64,000 bases of DNA from contig NZ_AFXZ01000002.1 of the NCBI RefSeq assembly GCF_000224335.1, forward strand, positions 62,001-126,000. The letters are read 5' to 3'. The notes below the pieces were generated by a model. It ran no database searches. It was given only the letters and a program-made list of their open reading frames with translations, and was not told the DNA's origin. The stretch is from Bizionia argentinensis JUB59. GTDB taxonomy: Bacteria > Bacteroidota > Bacteroidia > Flavobacteriales > Flavobacteriaceae. Below, one piece after another: positions 47,159 through 56,121 of the stretch. Within the stretch, counting starts at the first letter, position 1. Each line of letters opens with the position of its first letter. Position numbers and translations under genes: made by a program.

Positions 47159-48293
47159 AATATTTATTTATAATATCTATAATACGGTCTAATTCCAGGG
47201 TTGATAAATTTGAACCACTAGGTAAGCATAATCCACGATCAAATAAGCTGTCTGATACGCCATTTAAGTAGTTCGGGTAATTTTTATAAAGCGCTTGCTG
47301 GTGCATCGGCTTCCAAGATGGTCTGGCTTCAATATTTTCTTCTAACAAGGCGTTTAAAATAAAATCGCGCATCGTTTTAGTTTTAAATAAGACGGTAGTT
47401 AGCCATCTATTTGAAAAAAAATGTTCTGGCTCGTTTAAAAATTCTATATCATCAATATTTTTTAAAGCATGTTTATAATAATCATAATTTTTCCTTCTGG
47501 ATTGCACACGATCCTCTAAAACTTGCATTTGCCCACGACCAATACCCGCCAAAATATTAGACATTCTATAATTGTATCCTACTTCCGAGTGATTATAGTC
47601 AATTCCGGGATCTTTAGCTTGTGTGGCTAAAAAAATAGCACGCTTTTTCGTATTGTTATCGCGGCAAACTAAAGCGCCTCCAGTAGAGGTGGTAATTATT
47701 TTATTTCCGTTAAAGGATAAAATTGAAAAATCACCAAATGTTCCACAGGCGCGATTTTTATAATGACTACCCAGGGCTTCAGCGCTATCCTCAATAATGG
47801 CAATATCATGCTTATTGGCAATGGCATGTATTTTTGAAACGTTATATGGCATTCCGTATAAATTAATGGCAATAATTGCCTTTGGTTTTTTTCCTTGTTT
47901 AATGCGGTCTAAAATCGCTTTTTCTAATAAAACTGGACACATGTTCCAAGTTTCAGTTTCACTATCAATAAAAACGGGTGTTGCGCCCACGTAAATAACC
48001 GGATTTACAGACGCTACAAATGTTTTGGTTTGACAAAGCACTTCATCACCATGCGTAACATTTAACAATTTTAAGGCTAAATGTATCGCCGCGGTTCCTG
48101 AACTTAAAGTTGCTACAAACGATTGGTTTTTAAGATAGCATTCTAAATCTTTCTCAAAGCCATCAACATTTGGTCCCAAAGGTGCAACCCAATTAGAAGC
48201 AAAAGCATCATTTATATATTTTTCTTCAAAACCACTCATGTGTGGAGATGAAAGCCAGATTTTATGTTTTACTTCAGATGTATTTTCTCTCAT
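47151..48293 (-). CDS. DegT/DnrJ/EryC1/StrS aminotransferase (PglE-like)
   Basis: A 380-residue PLP enzyme. The N-terminal IWLSSPHMSGFEEKYI and NWVAPLGPNVDGFE match PglE-type UDP-4-amino-sugar transaminases. PLP contacts are SSGTAAIHLAL and EDSAEALGS; the Schiff-base lysine is in SFNGNKIITTSTGG. It should aminate the 4-keto sugar made by the next gene. It is the first gene of the dehydratase-wza-wzc block. The acetyltransferase that normally completes the pathway (PglD) is not in the window. Confidence 0.92.
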   Translation of the reverse strand: MRENTSEVKHKIWLSSPHMSGFEEKYINDAFASNWVAPLGPNVDGFEKDLECYLKNQSFVATLSSGTAAIHLALKLLNVTHGDEVLCQTKTFVASVNPVIYVGATPVFIDSETETWNMCPVLLEKAILDRIKQGKKPKAIIAINLYGMPYNVSKIHAIANKHDIAIIEDSAEALGSHYKNRACGTFGDFSILSFNGNKIITTSTGGALVCRDNNTKKRAIFLATQAKDPGIDYNHSEVGYNYRMSNILAGIGRGQMQVLEDRVQSRRKNYDYYKHALKNIDDIEFLNEPEHFFSNRWLTTVLFKTKTMRDFILNALLEENIEARPSWKPMHQQALYKNYPNYLNGVSDSLFDRGLCLPSGSNLSTLELDRIIDIINKYFG

Positions 48294-48645
48294 CGTAAAT
48301 ATCTATTTTTAAATAGTTTCCGTCAAATAAATACGTTAAATAGCTGATATCTACGTTTAAATTTAACGTTTTGTTTTAATCCCACGTTTTATTTCATAAT
48401 CTATAATAAAACAGCTAGATTATAGTTAAGTTGTGTTGCCTTATCATTAATAATGTTCTTGATTTTCTTCTTAAAGTTTATACCAACCGCGTTTTTCTAT
48501 GGTAAATATTGCAATAATTACGGGAATCATCTTAAAAAACATACCGTTTATATAGTTTTTTTTCAAATTCATCTAAAATATCCTGTCATTCAGATGTTTA
48601 TTCATTTAAAAATCTAATTTTATACATGATATTGAACCTTTTAAT
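48294..48645. other. divergent intergenic region with ACGTT repeats
   Basis: A 352-base gap between the PglE-like gene (minus) and the first FemAB-like gene (plus). It holds ACGTTAAA (48333-48340), ACGTTTAA (48353-48360) and TTTAACGT (48362-48369), the last two forming a short palindrome. No reading frame of note. Probable control region for the polysaccharide genes on both sides. Confidence 0.45.
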
Positions 48646-49890
48646 ATGACTAAAAATCCTTTTTCTTCAGAAACATTTAAAGATGTCTGGCGGAAGCATT
48701 TTAATACTAGTAAAAACGAAATCACCTTTAGTTTTGTAAAACCAATTTCGTTTTATAAACATCAGTTAGTGCCTTGTTTTGTTAATCTCGGAAATAAACT
48801 GACCAACGGATTAACCTACCGCATTGATAATGCTAATTTAGATTATAAAAACAAGGTGTTTTTAATTCGAGATATTCCTTCGTATCAAGAGCTTCAAGAA
48901 CCAGCGAAAACCTCCCATTTAAAACTCAAAAAAGTCTTTCAGTATGAGGGTTATATAACCCGTGTTAGTAATTATGAGTCTATAGATGTATATTTAAATA
49001 CCATTTACAAATCTAATACACGTTCTAAGTTAAGACGAAATATAAAGCGCTTAGAATCTAATTTCAAAGTTGAATATTCCATGCATCATGGTGCGATTTC
49101 CAGAGCAGATTTTGATTTTGTATTTGAGAATTTTTATAAGCTTTTTGAAAAACGCTACGCTAATAAAGGTGAGCCATGTGGTGAATTAAACCCAGTTATA
49201 TGGGCCTTTTACACAGAATTAGCCTTTAAGATGATTAATGAAGGTACAGCATCTTTGTTTGTTATTTACACGGACGGCAAACCGATAGGAATAACTTTTA
49301 GTTATCATTTTGATGCGATTTTGGTTGAAGCATTAACCGTTTTTGATATTGATTTTTATAAATACAATATTGGACATACCACCATTTTGAAAATGCTAGA
49401 ATGGAGTTTTAAAAATGAAATTGCAATCTTCGATTATACGCAAGGTGATTTCGACTATAAAAAGCGATGGAGCGATGATCGTTATCAAACTTATTATCAT
49501 ATTCTTTATGATTCTAAATCTTTAAAATGCCGATTAACTGCTGGATTATTAGAAAAATATTTCAGGTTCAAACGCGAGTGCAGAGAACGTAATTATAGTT
49601 CTAAAGTTCATAGCTTTAATCATTGGTTGCTTGATGGCAATACGAATAAAGCTGTTTTAATTAATACCCATAAAGTTGAAATAGTTTCAGACAAAAAATT
49701 ATTAGATAATTACTCTCAACTTATTGATATTGATCTTTATAAATACACTTCTCAACGTAAGGCTTTATATGATTATTTATATTTAAATCCAGAGCCAGCA
49801 AGAAATTTTAAAGTTTGTTTATATAAAAATGATTCGCTTTTGGCAATTGGAGAAAATTCAATTTTAAAAATTGTAAAAGATGAAAGCTAG
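48646..49890 (+). CDS. FemAB/GNAT-like acyltransferase, first of a tandem pair
   Basis: A 414-residue soluble protein whose middle part (about residues 115-285) resembles the Acetyltransf_6 / FemAB-type GNAT domain: IYKSNTRSKLRRNIKRLE, then SLFVIYTDGKPIGITFSYHF and FDYTQGDFDYKKRW. Such domains transfer amino-acyl or acyl groups to cell-wall or polysaccharide precursors. A protein of the same layout follows with an 11-base overlap. The pair lies plus-strand inside an otherwise minus-strand capsule locus. Donor and acceptor are unknown. Confidence 0.85.
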   Translation: MTKNPFSSETFKDVWRKHFNTSKNEITFSFVKPISFYKHQLVPCFVNLGNKLTNGLTYRIDNANLDYKNKVFLIRDIPSYQELQEPAKTSHLKLKKVFQYEGYITRVSNYESIDVYLNTIYKSNTRSKLRRNIKRLESNFKVEYSMHHGAISRADFDFVFENFYKLFEKRYANKGEPCGELNPVIWAFYTELAFKMINEGTASLFVIYTDGKPIGITFSYHFDAILVEALTVFDIDFYKYNIGHTTILKMLEWSFKNEIAIFDYTQGDFDYKKRWSDDRYQTYYHILYDSKSLKCRLTAGLLEKYFRFKRECRERNYSSKVHSFNHWLLDGNTNKAVLINTHKVEIVSDKKLLDNYSQLIDIDLYKYTSQRKALYDYLYLNPEPARNFKVCLYKNDSLLAIGENSILKIVKDES

Positions 49891-51127
49891 TCCGTTTACA
49901 TCAAAAACATATCAGAAAACCTGGCTGAAATATTTTGCAAAAAAGCAAATCGTAAAAAAATTTGAGTTTATAAAAAACTTGTCATTTATTAAACATCCAT
50001 TTTTGCCGTATTATATTAATGCAGGCAGAAACATGACTAATGGCATTACTTACGAGATTGATTATTTGCAACAGGATTTTAAAAACAAAACTATTGTTAT
50101 TTATGATGTTCCCGATTATTGCGATGATAGTAAATCACCAAAAAAATCTAGCTTAAAAGTTCGCAAAGTCCGACAGTATAAAGGGTTTTTAGCTGATTTG
50201 AAAGGCGTGTCCAGTTTTAATGATTATATACAAAACACTTTAAACTCCAAATCTAGAAATAAATTCCGAAGCACTCTGAAAAAATTTGAAAGCTGTTTTG
50301 ACGTGGATTATAAGTTTTATTATGGAAAGACAGATTTGGGTGCTTATGAAATCATGATGGTTGGTTTTAAAAAACTTTTAGAAATTCGGTATGGAGATTT
50401 AAAAATTGAAACGAATTTAAGTCATGAATGGCCATTTTATCAAGAATTGGTTTACAATATGCTTCGAGAGAAAAAAGCAATGATTATCAGTATAGAGGTT
50501 TCAGGAAAGCCTATTTCTATGTCGTTGGCTTTTGTAGGTGAAAACACTTTGGTAGGGGCTGTAAAAGCATTTAACGCGGATTTTTATAAATTTAATGTTG
50601 GACATATTGAAATTAGTAAATTTATTGAATGGAGTATAAAAAATAATATTCAAACTTTAGATTTTTCGAAAGGAGAGTATGAATATAAAACAAAATGGAC
50701 GAACACTAACTATTTGTATAATTGTCATATATTATATGATGCTTCAAGTATTTCTTCAAGACTAAACGGGTGCTTATTGATTAAATACTTTGAGTTAAAA
50801 CAATATTTAAGAGATAAGAATTTTAATTTATTTGTAGCTAAATTGCGATTCGCTATTAAGAAATTGGGTTCAAAAAATAGTCAACAACTATCATACAAAA
50901 TTCTAGAGTTGAAAGACGATTTTAATATGAATGAATTTGAAATCACGTCATTGGATAAGGAGGAGGGAAGTTACCCATTTCTAAAGCGTATTGTGTTTGA
51001 TGGTTTATATCAAAAACCTGAAGAATTAATAGGGGTTGAATTGTATAAATCCATTGATAAGACTGATAACAAGATGCGATTTTTAGTTTATGGAAATAAA
51101 CATAAATATTTTATTGCGATTCTGTAG
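49880..51127 (+). CDS. FemAB/GNAT-like acyltransferase, second of a tandem pair
   Basis: A 415-residue paralogue of the preceding protein. Shared landmarks are SPFTSKTYQKTW / NPFSSETFKDVW, MTNGITYEID / LTNGLTYRID, SRNKFRSTLKKFE / TRSKLRRNIKRLE and LDFSKGEYEYKTKW / FDYTQGDFDYKKRW. The start overlaps the previous stop by 11 bases. The two have diverged strongly, so the duplication is old and both copies seem kept. Its 3' end overlaps the converging deacetylase gene by 17 bases. Confidence 0.85.
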   Translation: MKASPFTSKTYQKTWLKYFAKKQIVKKFEFIKNLSFIKHPFLPYYINAGRNMTNGITYEIDYLQQDFKNKTIVIYDVPDYCDDSKSPKKSSLKVRKVRQYKGFLADLKGVSSFNDYIQNTLNSKSRNKFRSTLKKFESCFDVDYKFYYGKTDLGAYEIMMVGFKKLLEIRYGDLKIETNLSHEWPFYQELVYNMLREKKAMIISIEVSGKPISMSLAFVGENTLVGAVKAFNADFYKFNVGHIEISKFIEWSIKNNIQTLDFSKGEYEYKTKWTNTNYLYNCHILYDASSISSRLNGCLLIKYFELKQYLRDKNFNLFVAKLRFAIKKLGSKNSQQLSYKILELKDDFNMNEFEITSLDKEEGSYPFLKRIVFDGLYQKPEELIGVELYKSIDKTDNKMRFLVYGNKHKYFIAIL

Positions 51128-52109
51128 CAAAATATAGGTCTGCTAATTCTGACATGGAAACACTTTGAAAGTTATATGTTTCTTGTAAGGTTTTGAAATG
51201 TTTAAAAATGGTTTCAAGATTATTGAAATTTTCATCCATATAAACTCCGAAATTATGCGGATGCCACCATAGATGATATATTTCATTTTTTTTTGCAGCT
51301 TGTGAAAGTCCTTTTTTTATTCTAGAAATACGAAAAGGCTCCAATATTTCAAGCGTTTTGTTATAAGGTCTAAAAAATTTACTAGAGGGAATATTGACGA
51401 TGCCATGGCAATTACGTAAAGAACTCAAAGAATTTGTGTTGTACCCAGATATGTTCAAATAAGCGTCTAGCAATCGAAACGCCTTACGAAAAGGTTGGTC
51501 CAGTTTTTCGGTGTCATGGGTATTAAACATCCAGTGTTTTTCTATACCGCGATAGCTTATAAAGCCATGTTTTGCACAAATTTTTAAATATGTAGCGTTA
51601 ATTTGATTTCTAGGGAACACAATGCTATTGATTTTAGTATTTTTTTGTTTAGCAATAGTAATAGCAGCAACGATATCGGCTTCAAATTGTTGTGGTGTTT
51701 GGCCCTTTTCATTCGTGTAAAAATGACTAAAAGTGTGACTTGCAATTTCATGATTACCATTGTCACGAATTAATTCAATTAAGGAGTGAGCGTAATGCAA
51801 CGGATCATCAGTTTCACACTCTCCAATGTCATCTATTAAACAGTATGGGTTAAAACGATTTTTAAAATAGGTTGGTTTTTCTGTTGGAAGCGCCATTAAT
51901 AATTCTTGTTTATTTTGTGTAAACAAAAAACCAACGGTTGCAAAGGTTAAAGTAATATTGTAAACATCTGCCAAAGCTAAAAGTTTTGGAATTACTTGAT
52001 GTACATTCCGTAAATTAGTCTCGTAATCTGATGATTCTTTTACGTCAAATAAGCCCCAAAAGAGCTCAAAATCCAATGAAATAACTAAATAGCCGTTTTG
52101 TGTTTGCAT
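51111..52109 (-). CDS. polysaccharide deacetylase family protein
   Basis: A 332-residue NodB-fold (CE4) protein without a signal peptide. Motif 1 is SLDFELFWG, holding the catalytic Asp; motif 2 is HEIASHTFSHFY with the two metal histidines; a later WWHPHNFG supplies another active-site His. The DFE variant of motif 1 differs from the classical TFDD but is found in many capsule-locus members. It should remove N-acetyl groups from sugars, or act on lipid-linked intermediates. The start overlaps the sugar-transferase stop by one base (TAATG). Confidence 0.88.
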   Translation of the reverse strand: MQTQNGYLVISLDFELFWGLFDVKESSDYETNLRNVHQVIPKLLALADVYNITLTFATVGFLFTQNKQELLMALPTEKPTYFKNRFNPYCLIDDIGECETDDPLHYAHSLIELIRDNGNHEIASHTFSHFYTNEKGQTPQQFEADIVAAITIAKQKNTKINSIVFPRNQINATYLKICAKHGFISYRGIEKHWMFNTHDTEKLDQPFRKAFRLLDAYLNISGYNTNSLSSLRNCHGIVNIPSSKFFRPYNKTLEILEPFRISRIKKGLSQAAKKNEIYHLWWHPHNFGVYMDENFNNLETIFKHFKTLQETYNFQSVSMSELADLYFATESQ

Positions 52110-52699
52110 TAGCTTAAAATAGTTTGAATGGTTTTAATAATAATTTTAAAGTCCACCAACAAGCTTGCGCTAATGATATACTTTCTATTCAATGCTATTT
52201 TTTGAGGTAATATAGTATTAATATAAAAATCTTCCGGATTTTCTGCAGCTTTCAATAATTCTGCTTCATCGCGAAAAACAATAGAAGCGTAGTCTGTAAT
52301 TCCTGGTTTTACAGATAGTATTTGCATATCATTAGTTGAATAATGATTAACATAACGCCGTACTTCAGGTCGTGGACCAACAAAACTCATGTTCCCAATA
52401 AAAACATTTATTAGTTGTGGCAATTCGTCAAGTTTATGCTTTCTTAAAAAGAGACCTGTTTTTGTTACACGTGGATCGTTGTTGCCGACTGTTAATAGGC
52501 CTTTTTTGTCTGAACCAGTAAACATGGTTCTGAATTTAAAAATTTTAAAATCTGAATTATCTTTACCTACCCGAACTTGTCTGTAAAACACAGGTCCTTT
52601 GGATTCTAGCTTTACAATAAGTGCTATTAGTGATAGTAAAGGTAGCAATAATATTAAGCCCAATAAAGAAAAAATAATATCAAAGAGTCTTTTTAGCAT
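52109..52699 (-). CDS. initiating sugar-phosphate transferase (PglC/WcaJ-type)
   Basis: A 196-residue monotopic membrane enzyme that moves a sugar-1-phosphate from an NDP-sugar to undecaprenyl phosphate, the committing step of the polymer. It has a hydrophobic N-terminal re-entrant helix (DIIFSLLGLILLLPLL), the basic FKIFKFRTM segment, the KLDELPQLINVFIGNMSFVG motif and PRPEV. Its size (about 200) fits the minimal PglC class rather than the large WcaJ class. The PglF/PglE-like genes nearby suggest a bacillosamine-type first sugar. Confidence 0.93.
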   Translation of the reverse strand: MLKRLFDIIFSLLGLILLLPLLSLIALIVKLESKGPVFYRQVRVGKDNSDFKIFKFRTMFTGSDKKGLLTVGNNDPRVTKTGLFLRKHKLDELPQLINVFIGNMSFVGPRPEVRRYVNHYSTNDMQILSVKPGITDYASIVFRDEAELLKAAENPEDFYINTILPQKIALNRKYIISASLLVDFKIIIKTIQTILS

Positions 52700-53901
52700 A
52701 AACAGGATTCTACTGCGTTATTAACGGTATCTACAATGTATTTGAGTTCTTGTTCAGTTAGTTGTGGATAAATTGGTAATGATATTTCTGACCTGAAATT
52801 AGCGTAAGCAATCGGGAAATCCGCAATATTATATCCCATTTCTTTAAATAATGTTAACATTGGAAGCGGTTGAAAATGCACATTAACACTAACGCCTTCC
52901 TTTGAAATAAAATCAATAATTGCATCGCGTTGCTCTTCAGTAATATCTTTAATTCGTAAGGTATAAAGGTGGCAGGATGAGACTTTATCGTTGCTTTTAT
53001 AATTTGGTAAAATGGCCCATGATTTTGTTTTAAAATAGTCTTGATAATAGCTGTAAATGTGTTCACGCTTTTCCAATATATTTGAAAAGTATTCTGGTAA
53101 CTGCGCCACGCCAATTGCAGCTAGGACATCTGGCATGTTAATTTTCATACCGGGGTATATAATATCGTATTTCCAACCGCCAGCTTTAGACTTGGTAAAA
53201 GCGTCTTTAGTTTGCCCATTTAAAGAAAAGCATCTTAAATAATTATATTCCTTTTGATTGTCGAAGGGTTTTGGAAGGTTTAAGCAAATTGCACCACCTT
53301 CGGCAGTCGTAATATTTTTTACAGCGTGAAATGAAAATACAGTAATATCAGCGGTTAACCCAATATGACGATTTTTATATTTGGCGCCAATGGCATGTGC
53401 GGAATCGGCAATTGTGATGATTCTGTTTAAAAGTTGCTGCTTATCTGATTCGGGATTGAAATGCGACTTTTTTTTATGAGTAAGCTCTAGGATTTCATCG
53501 TAATCGCAAGGCCAACCAGCAATATCAACTGGTATGATGGCTTTTGTTTTATTTGTTATAGCTTTTTCAATTGCTGAAACCGAAATATTGAAATCGTCAT
53601 TAACATCAACCATTATGGGTGTGGCGCCAACATGCATAACCGCCAATGCGGTTGCTGCATAAGTGTAAGCGGGAATAATAACTTCATCGCCTGGTCCGAT
53701 ATCATACCATTTTAATGCTAGCATCAGCCCTGATGTTGCCGAATTAACACATAGTGTGTTTGGTGCGCCAACATGCTGGCAAACGAGATCTTCTAATTTT
53801 TTTACTTTCGGGCCTGTAGTTATCCATCCAGATTTTAATGCATCGGTAACCTCGTTAATTACAGCTTGACTTATGTAAGGTGGTGAAAATGGGATTTTCA
53901 T
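52693..53901 (-). CDS. second DegT/DnrJ/EryC1/StrS aminotransferase
   Basis: A 402-residue PLP aminotransferase. The opening IPFSPPYISQAVINEV and GWITTGPKVKKLE, the SATSGLMLAL phosphate loop, IADSAHAIGA and the lysine in SFHAVKNITTAEGG are all intact. It resembles WecE/ArnB-type sugar transaminases more than PglE, so it probably makes a different 4- or 3-amino sugar than the first aminotransferase. It overlaps the upstream GT4 gene by four bases and the sugar transferase by seven. Sugar not determined. Confidence 0.92.
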   Translation of the reverse strand: MKIPFSPPYISQAVINEVTDALKSGWITTGPKVKKLEDLVCQHVGAPNTLCVNSATSGLMLALKWYDIGPGDEVIIPAYTYAATALAVMHVGATPIMVDVNDDFNISVSAIEKAITNKTKAIIPVDIAGWPCDYDEILELTHKKKSHFNPESDKQQLLNRIITIADSAHAIGAKYKNRHIGLTADITVFSFHAVKNITTAEGGAICLNLPKPFDNQKEYNYLRCFSLNGQTKDAFTKSKAGGWKYDIIYPGMKINMPDVLAAIGVAQLPEYFSNILEKREHIYSYYQDYFKTKSWAILPNYKSNDKVSSCHLYTLRIKDITEEQRDAIIDFISKEGVSVNVHFQPLPMLTLFKEMGYNIADFPIAYANFRSEISLPIYPQLTEQELKYIVDTVNNAVESCLC

Positions 53902-55004
53902 ATAGTTTGTTGATTAATAGCTTCTTCAAATATACCTATATATTGTTTAGATACATTTTTTAAACTAAACCTTTCAACTCTTTTTAAGGCATTTTCAACT
54001 AATTTATTGGCTAATTCGGTACATGAAGCTAATTTTATACAAGCATTCACTAATTCTTCGGTATTTTTTGAAGAGACTAAAAGTGCTTCTTGATTATGTT
54101 TAGCGAACTCCCGAACGCCCGTGACGTTTGTTGAGATGATTGGTAAGCCAACCGCAGCTGCTTCTAGTAATACGCGGGCAAATCCCTCCCGAAACGTGGG
54201 TAGTACAAAGGCATCTGCACTTAATAGTAGTTTTTCTACATCACTTCGTTCGCCTAGAAATTCAACATAATTCTTGTAATTATTAAGGATTTCAGCATTT
54301 AGTCGTTTGGAATTCTCTTCTAAAGGGCCAACTATTAAAAATTTGAAGTCATGACCTTTTTCATGACATATTTTAGCAGCTTCTAATAAGTATGTGATTC
54401 CTTTTTCATAGACCAAACGCGCCACACATATAAAAGTAAATCTTTTGTTGCTTCGTTTTGCCAATCGATTATAGTCCTTTAGTTCAATACCGCTACTGTA
54501 AATTAATTCAAAATTATGTTGGCTAACAAGTCGGTTTTTTAGAAATAAATCCTTGTCGTCGTTATTTTGAAACACCGTTTTAAATACCCGGTTTCTTACT
54601 TTTAAATGTAAAGTATTATAAACGAGTCGTAAGCTTTTATTAAGTAGAGATTGTGAAATAAAAACCGTTCCTAACCCTGTGATTGTTCGCGTTATAGGTG
54701 TTTTTGTTTTAAGTAATGCTAAAGGTGTTAGGAAAGCAGGTTTCGTGTCGAAAGTATGAATAACATCAAACCTATTTTCTGTGAAAAAAGTACGGTACCA
54801 TTTTATAGTTTTGTAATCGGAAATTAATGATAAGCTTCTATTTAAGGGATAGTTGTAATAGGTGATATTATCAGGGAAACTTACAACACTTGTTCCTAAA
54901 ATGGTTACCTCAAAACCCGCATCATTTAAATATTGCGATAGATTAATACGTTTATGCACATCTTCACCACCTACTAAACATATTTTTTTTGATCTAAATG
55001 CCAT
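53898..55004 (-). CDS. GT4 glycosyltransferase (PglA-like)
   Basis: A 368-residue retaining glycosyltransferase with the two-Rossmann GT-B fold. The N-terminal half carries DVIHTFDTKPAFLTPLAL and ITGLGTVF, seen in capsule GT4 enzymes that add the second sugar next to a PglC-type transferase. The C-terminal half has the EX7E motif in REGFARVLLEAA and VARLVYEKGI. First gene of the GT4-DegT-transferase-deacetylase block. Donor sugar unknown. Confidence 0.92.
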   Translation of the reverse strand: MAFRSKKICLVGGEDVHKRINLSQYLNDAGFEVTILGTSVVSFPDNITYYNYPLNRSLSLISDYKTIKWYRTFFTENRFDVIHTFDTKPAFLTPLALLKTKTPITRTITGLGTVFISQSLLNKSLRLVYNTLHLKVRNRVFKTVFQNNDDKDLFLKNRLVSQHNFELIYSSGIELKDYNRLAKRSNKRFTFICVARLVYEKGITYLLEAAKICHEKGHDFKFLIVGPLEENSKRLNAEILNNYKNYVEFLGERSDVEKLLLSADAFVLPTFREGFARVLLEAAAVGLPIISTNVTGVREFAKHNQEALLVSSKNTEELVNACIKLASCTELANKLVENALKRVERFSLKNVSKQYIGIFEEAINQQTI

Positions 55005-55194
55005 GCTTGAAATATTTGGGTGAATTTAAGGTCTACGAGTTTTTTTTAATATTAAAAAAACTATTCTTTTTGAAAACTCACTGTTGTATCAGTCAGTTTA
55101 ATTTTTTTAGATTGATTATTTGCTGTAATTTTTTTATAAAATTATGTAATTAACAATTGATATTCATAGATTTACAATATAATTTTTAATTCAA

Positions 55195-56121
55195 ATGGCT
55201 AATTTTATATCAAAACTATATTATAATACGGTTCTAGGTCACGAACTTATAGCGCCCTTCGCTAAGTGTTATGAGTTTTTGAAATTTGGATTAACACCAG
55301 ATGCGGTTAAAATGAAGCGTGAATTTATAAAAAACCTTGGCTTTATACCGAATTTTGAAAAACCTGAAACACTCAACGAAAAAATTCAATGGTTAAAACT
55401 AAATGATAGAACGTCTTTACATACACAATGCGCTGACAAATATAAAGTTAGAGCGTATGTGAAAGAGCGTATAGGAGAAGATTATTTAGTGCCTTTAGTG
55501 TTTCAAACGAAAAATGTTCGGGATATTGTACCTGAAAACCTACCTGATTACCCAATAATTATTAAAACGAATCATGATAGTTCGGGAGGACTAATTATAA
55601 AAGATAAAATTGGAATTAACTGGACTCAAGTTCAAAATACACTGGGCAAAAATAAAACGATAAATTACTATTATCGCTTTAAGGAATGGCAATATAAAAA
55701 CATTGAATCCCGTGTTATTGTTGAAGAGTTATTGATTGATGATCATGGACAAATTCCTATGGACTATAAAATGTATTTTTTTAATGGCAAACTTGAGTTT
55801 TCACAAGTTGATATCGGGCGTTTTGAAGGAGAGCGAGGCAGGAATTTCTATTCTAAAGACTGGGAATTGTTGGATTTTGTTATGAAAATCCCTAATGGAA
55901 AACCATTAGCCCAGCCTGAACGTTACGATGAATTGGTTTTGCTTGGTGAAAAATTAGCAGCGCCATTTTGTTTTGTGCGCGTTGATTTTTATTGTTATGA
56001 TGGGAAGATTTACTTTGGAGAATTAACCTTTCATCCTTCATCAGGGCATTGTAAATTTAATCCAAGGGAGTACGATAAAAAATTCGGGGAAAAACTTAAG
56101 CTTCACGTAGCAAAAATTTAG
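55195..56121 (+). CDS. TupA-like ATP-grasp protein
   Basis: A 308-residue protein of the TupA-like ATP-grasp family found in capsule and teichuronopeptide loci. Visible are PETLNEKIQWLKLND, CADKYKVRAYVKERIG, IIKTNHDSSGG (glycine-rich ATP loop), VIVEELL, the acidic DFYCYDGKIYFGELTFHPSSG (metal and ATP ligands). Members are thought to join carboxylates to amines by ATP-dependent ligation, so an amino-acid or peptide amide on the polymer is possible. It is plus-strand, alone, and its stop overlaps the converging AsnB-like gene by four bases. Confidence 0.9.
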   Translation: MANFISKLYYNTVLGHELIAPFAKCYEFLKFGLTPDAVKMKREFIKNLGFIPNFEKPETLNEKIQWLKLNDRTSLHTQCADKYKVRAYVKERIGEDYLVPLVFQTKNVRDIVPENLPDYPIIIKTNHDSSGGLIIKDKIGINWTQVQNTLGKNKTINYYYRFKEWQYKNIESRVIVEELLIDDHGQIPMDYKMYFFNGKLEFSQVDIGRFEGERGRNFYSKDWELLDFVMKIPNGKPLAQPERYDELVLLGEKLAAPFCFVRVDFYCYDGKIYFGELTFHPSSGHCKFNPREYDKKFGEKLKLHVAKI

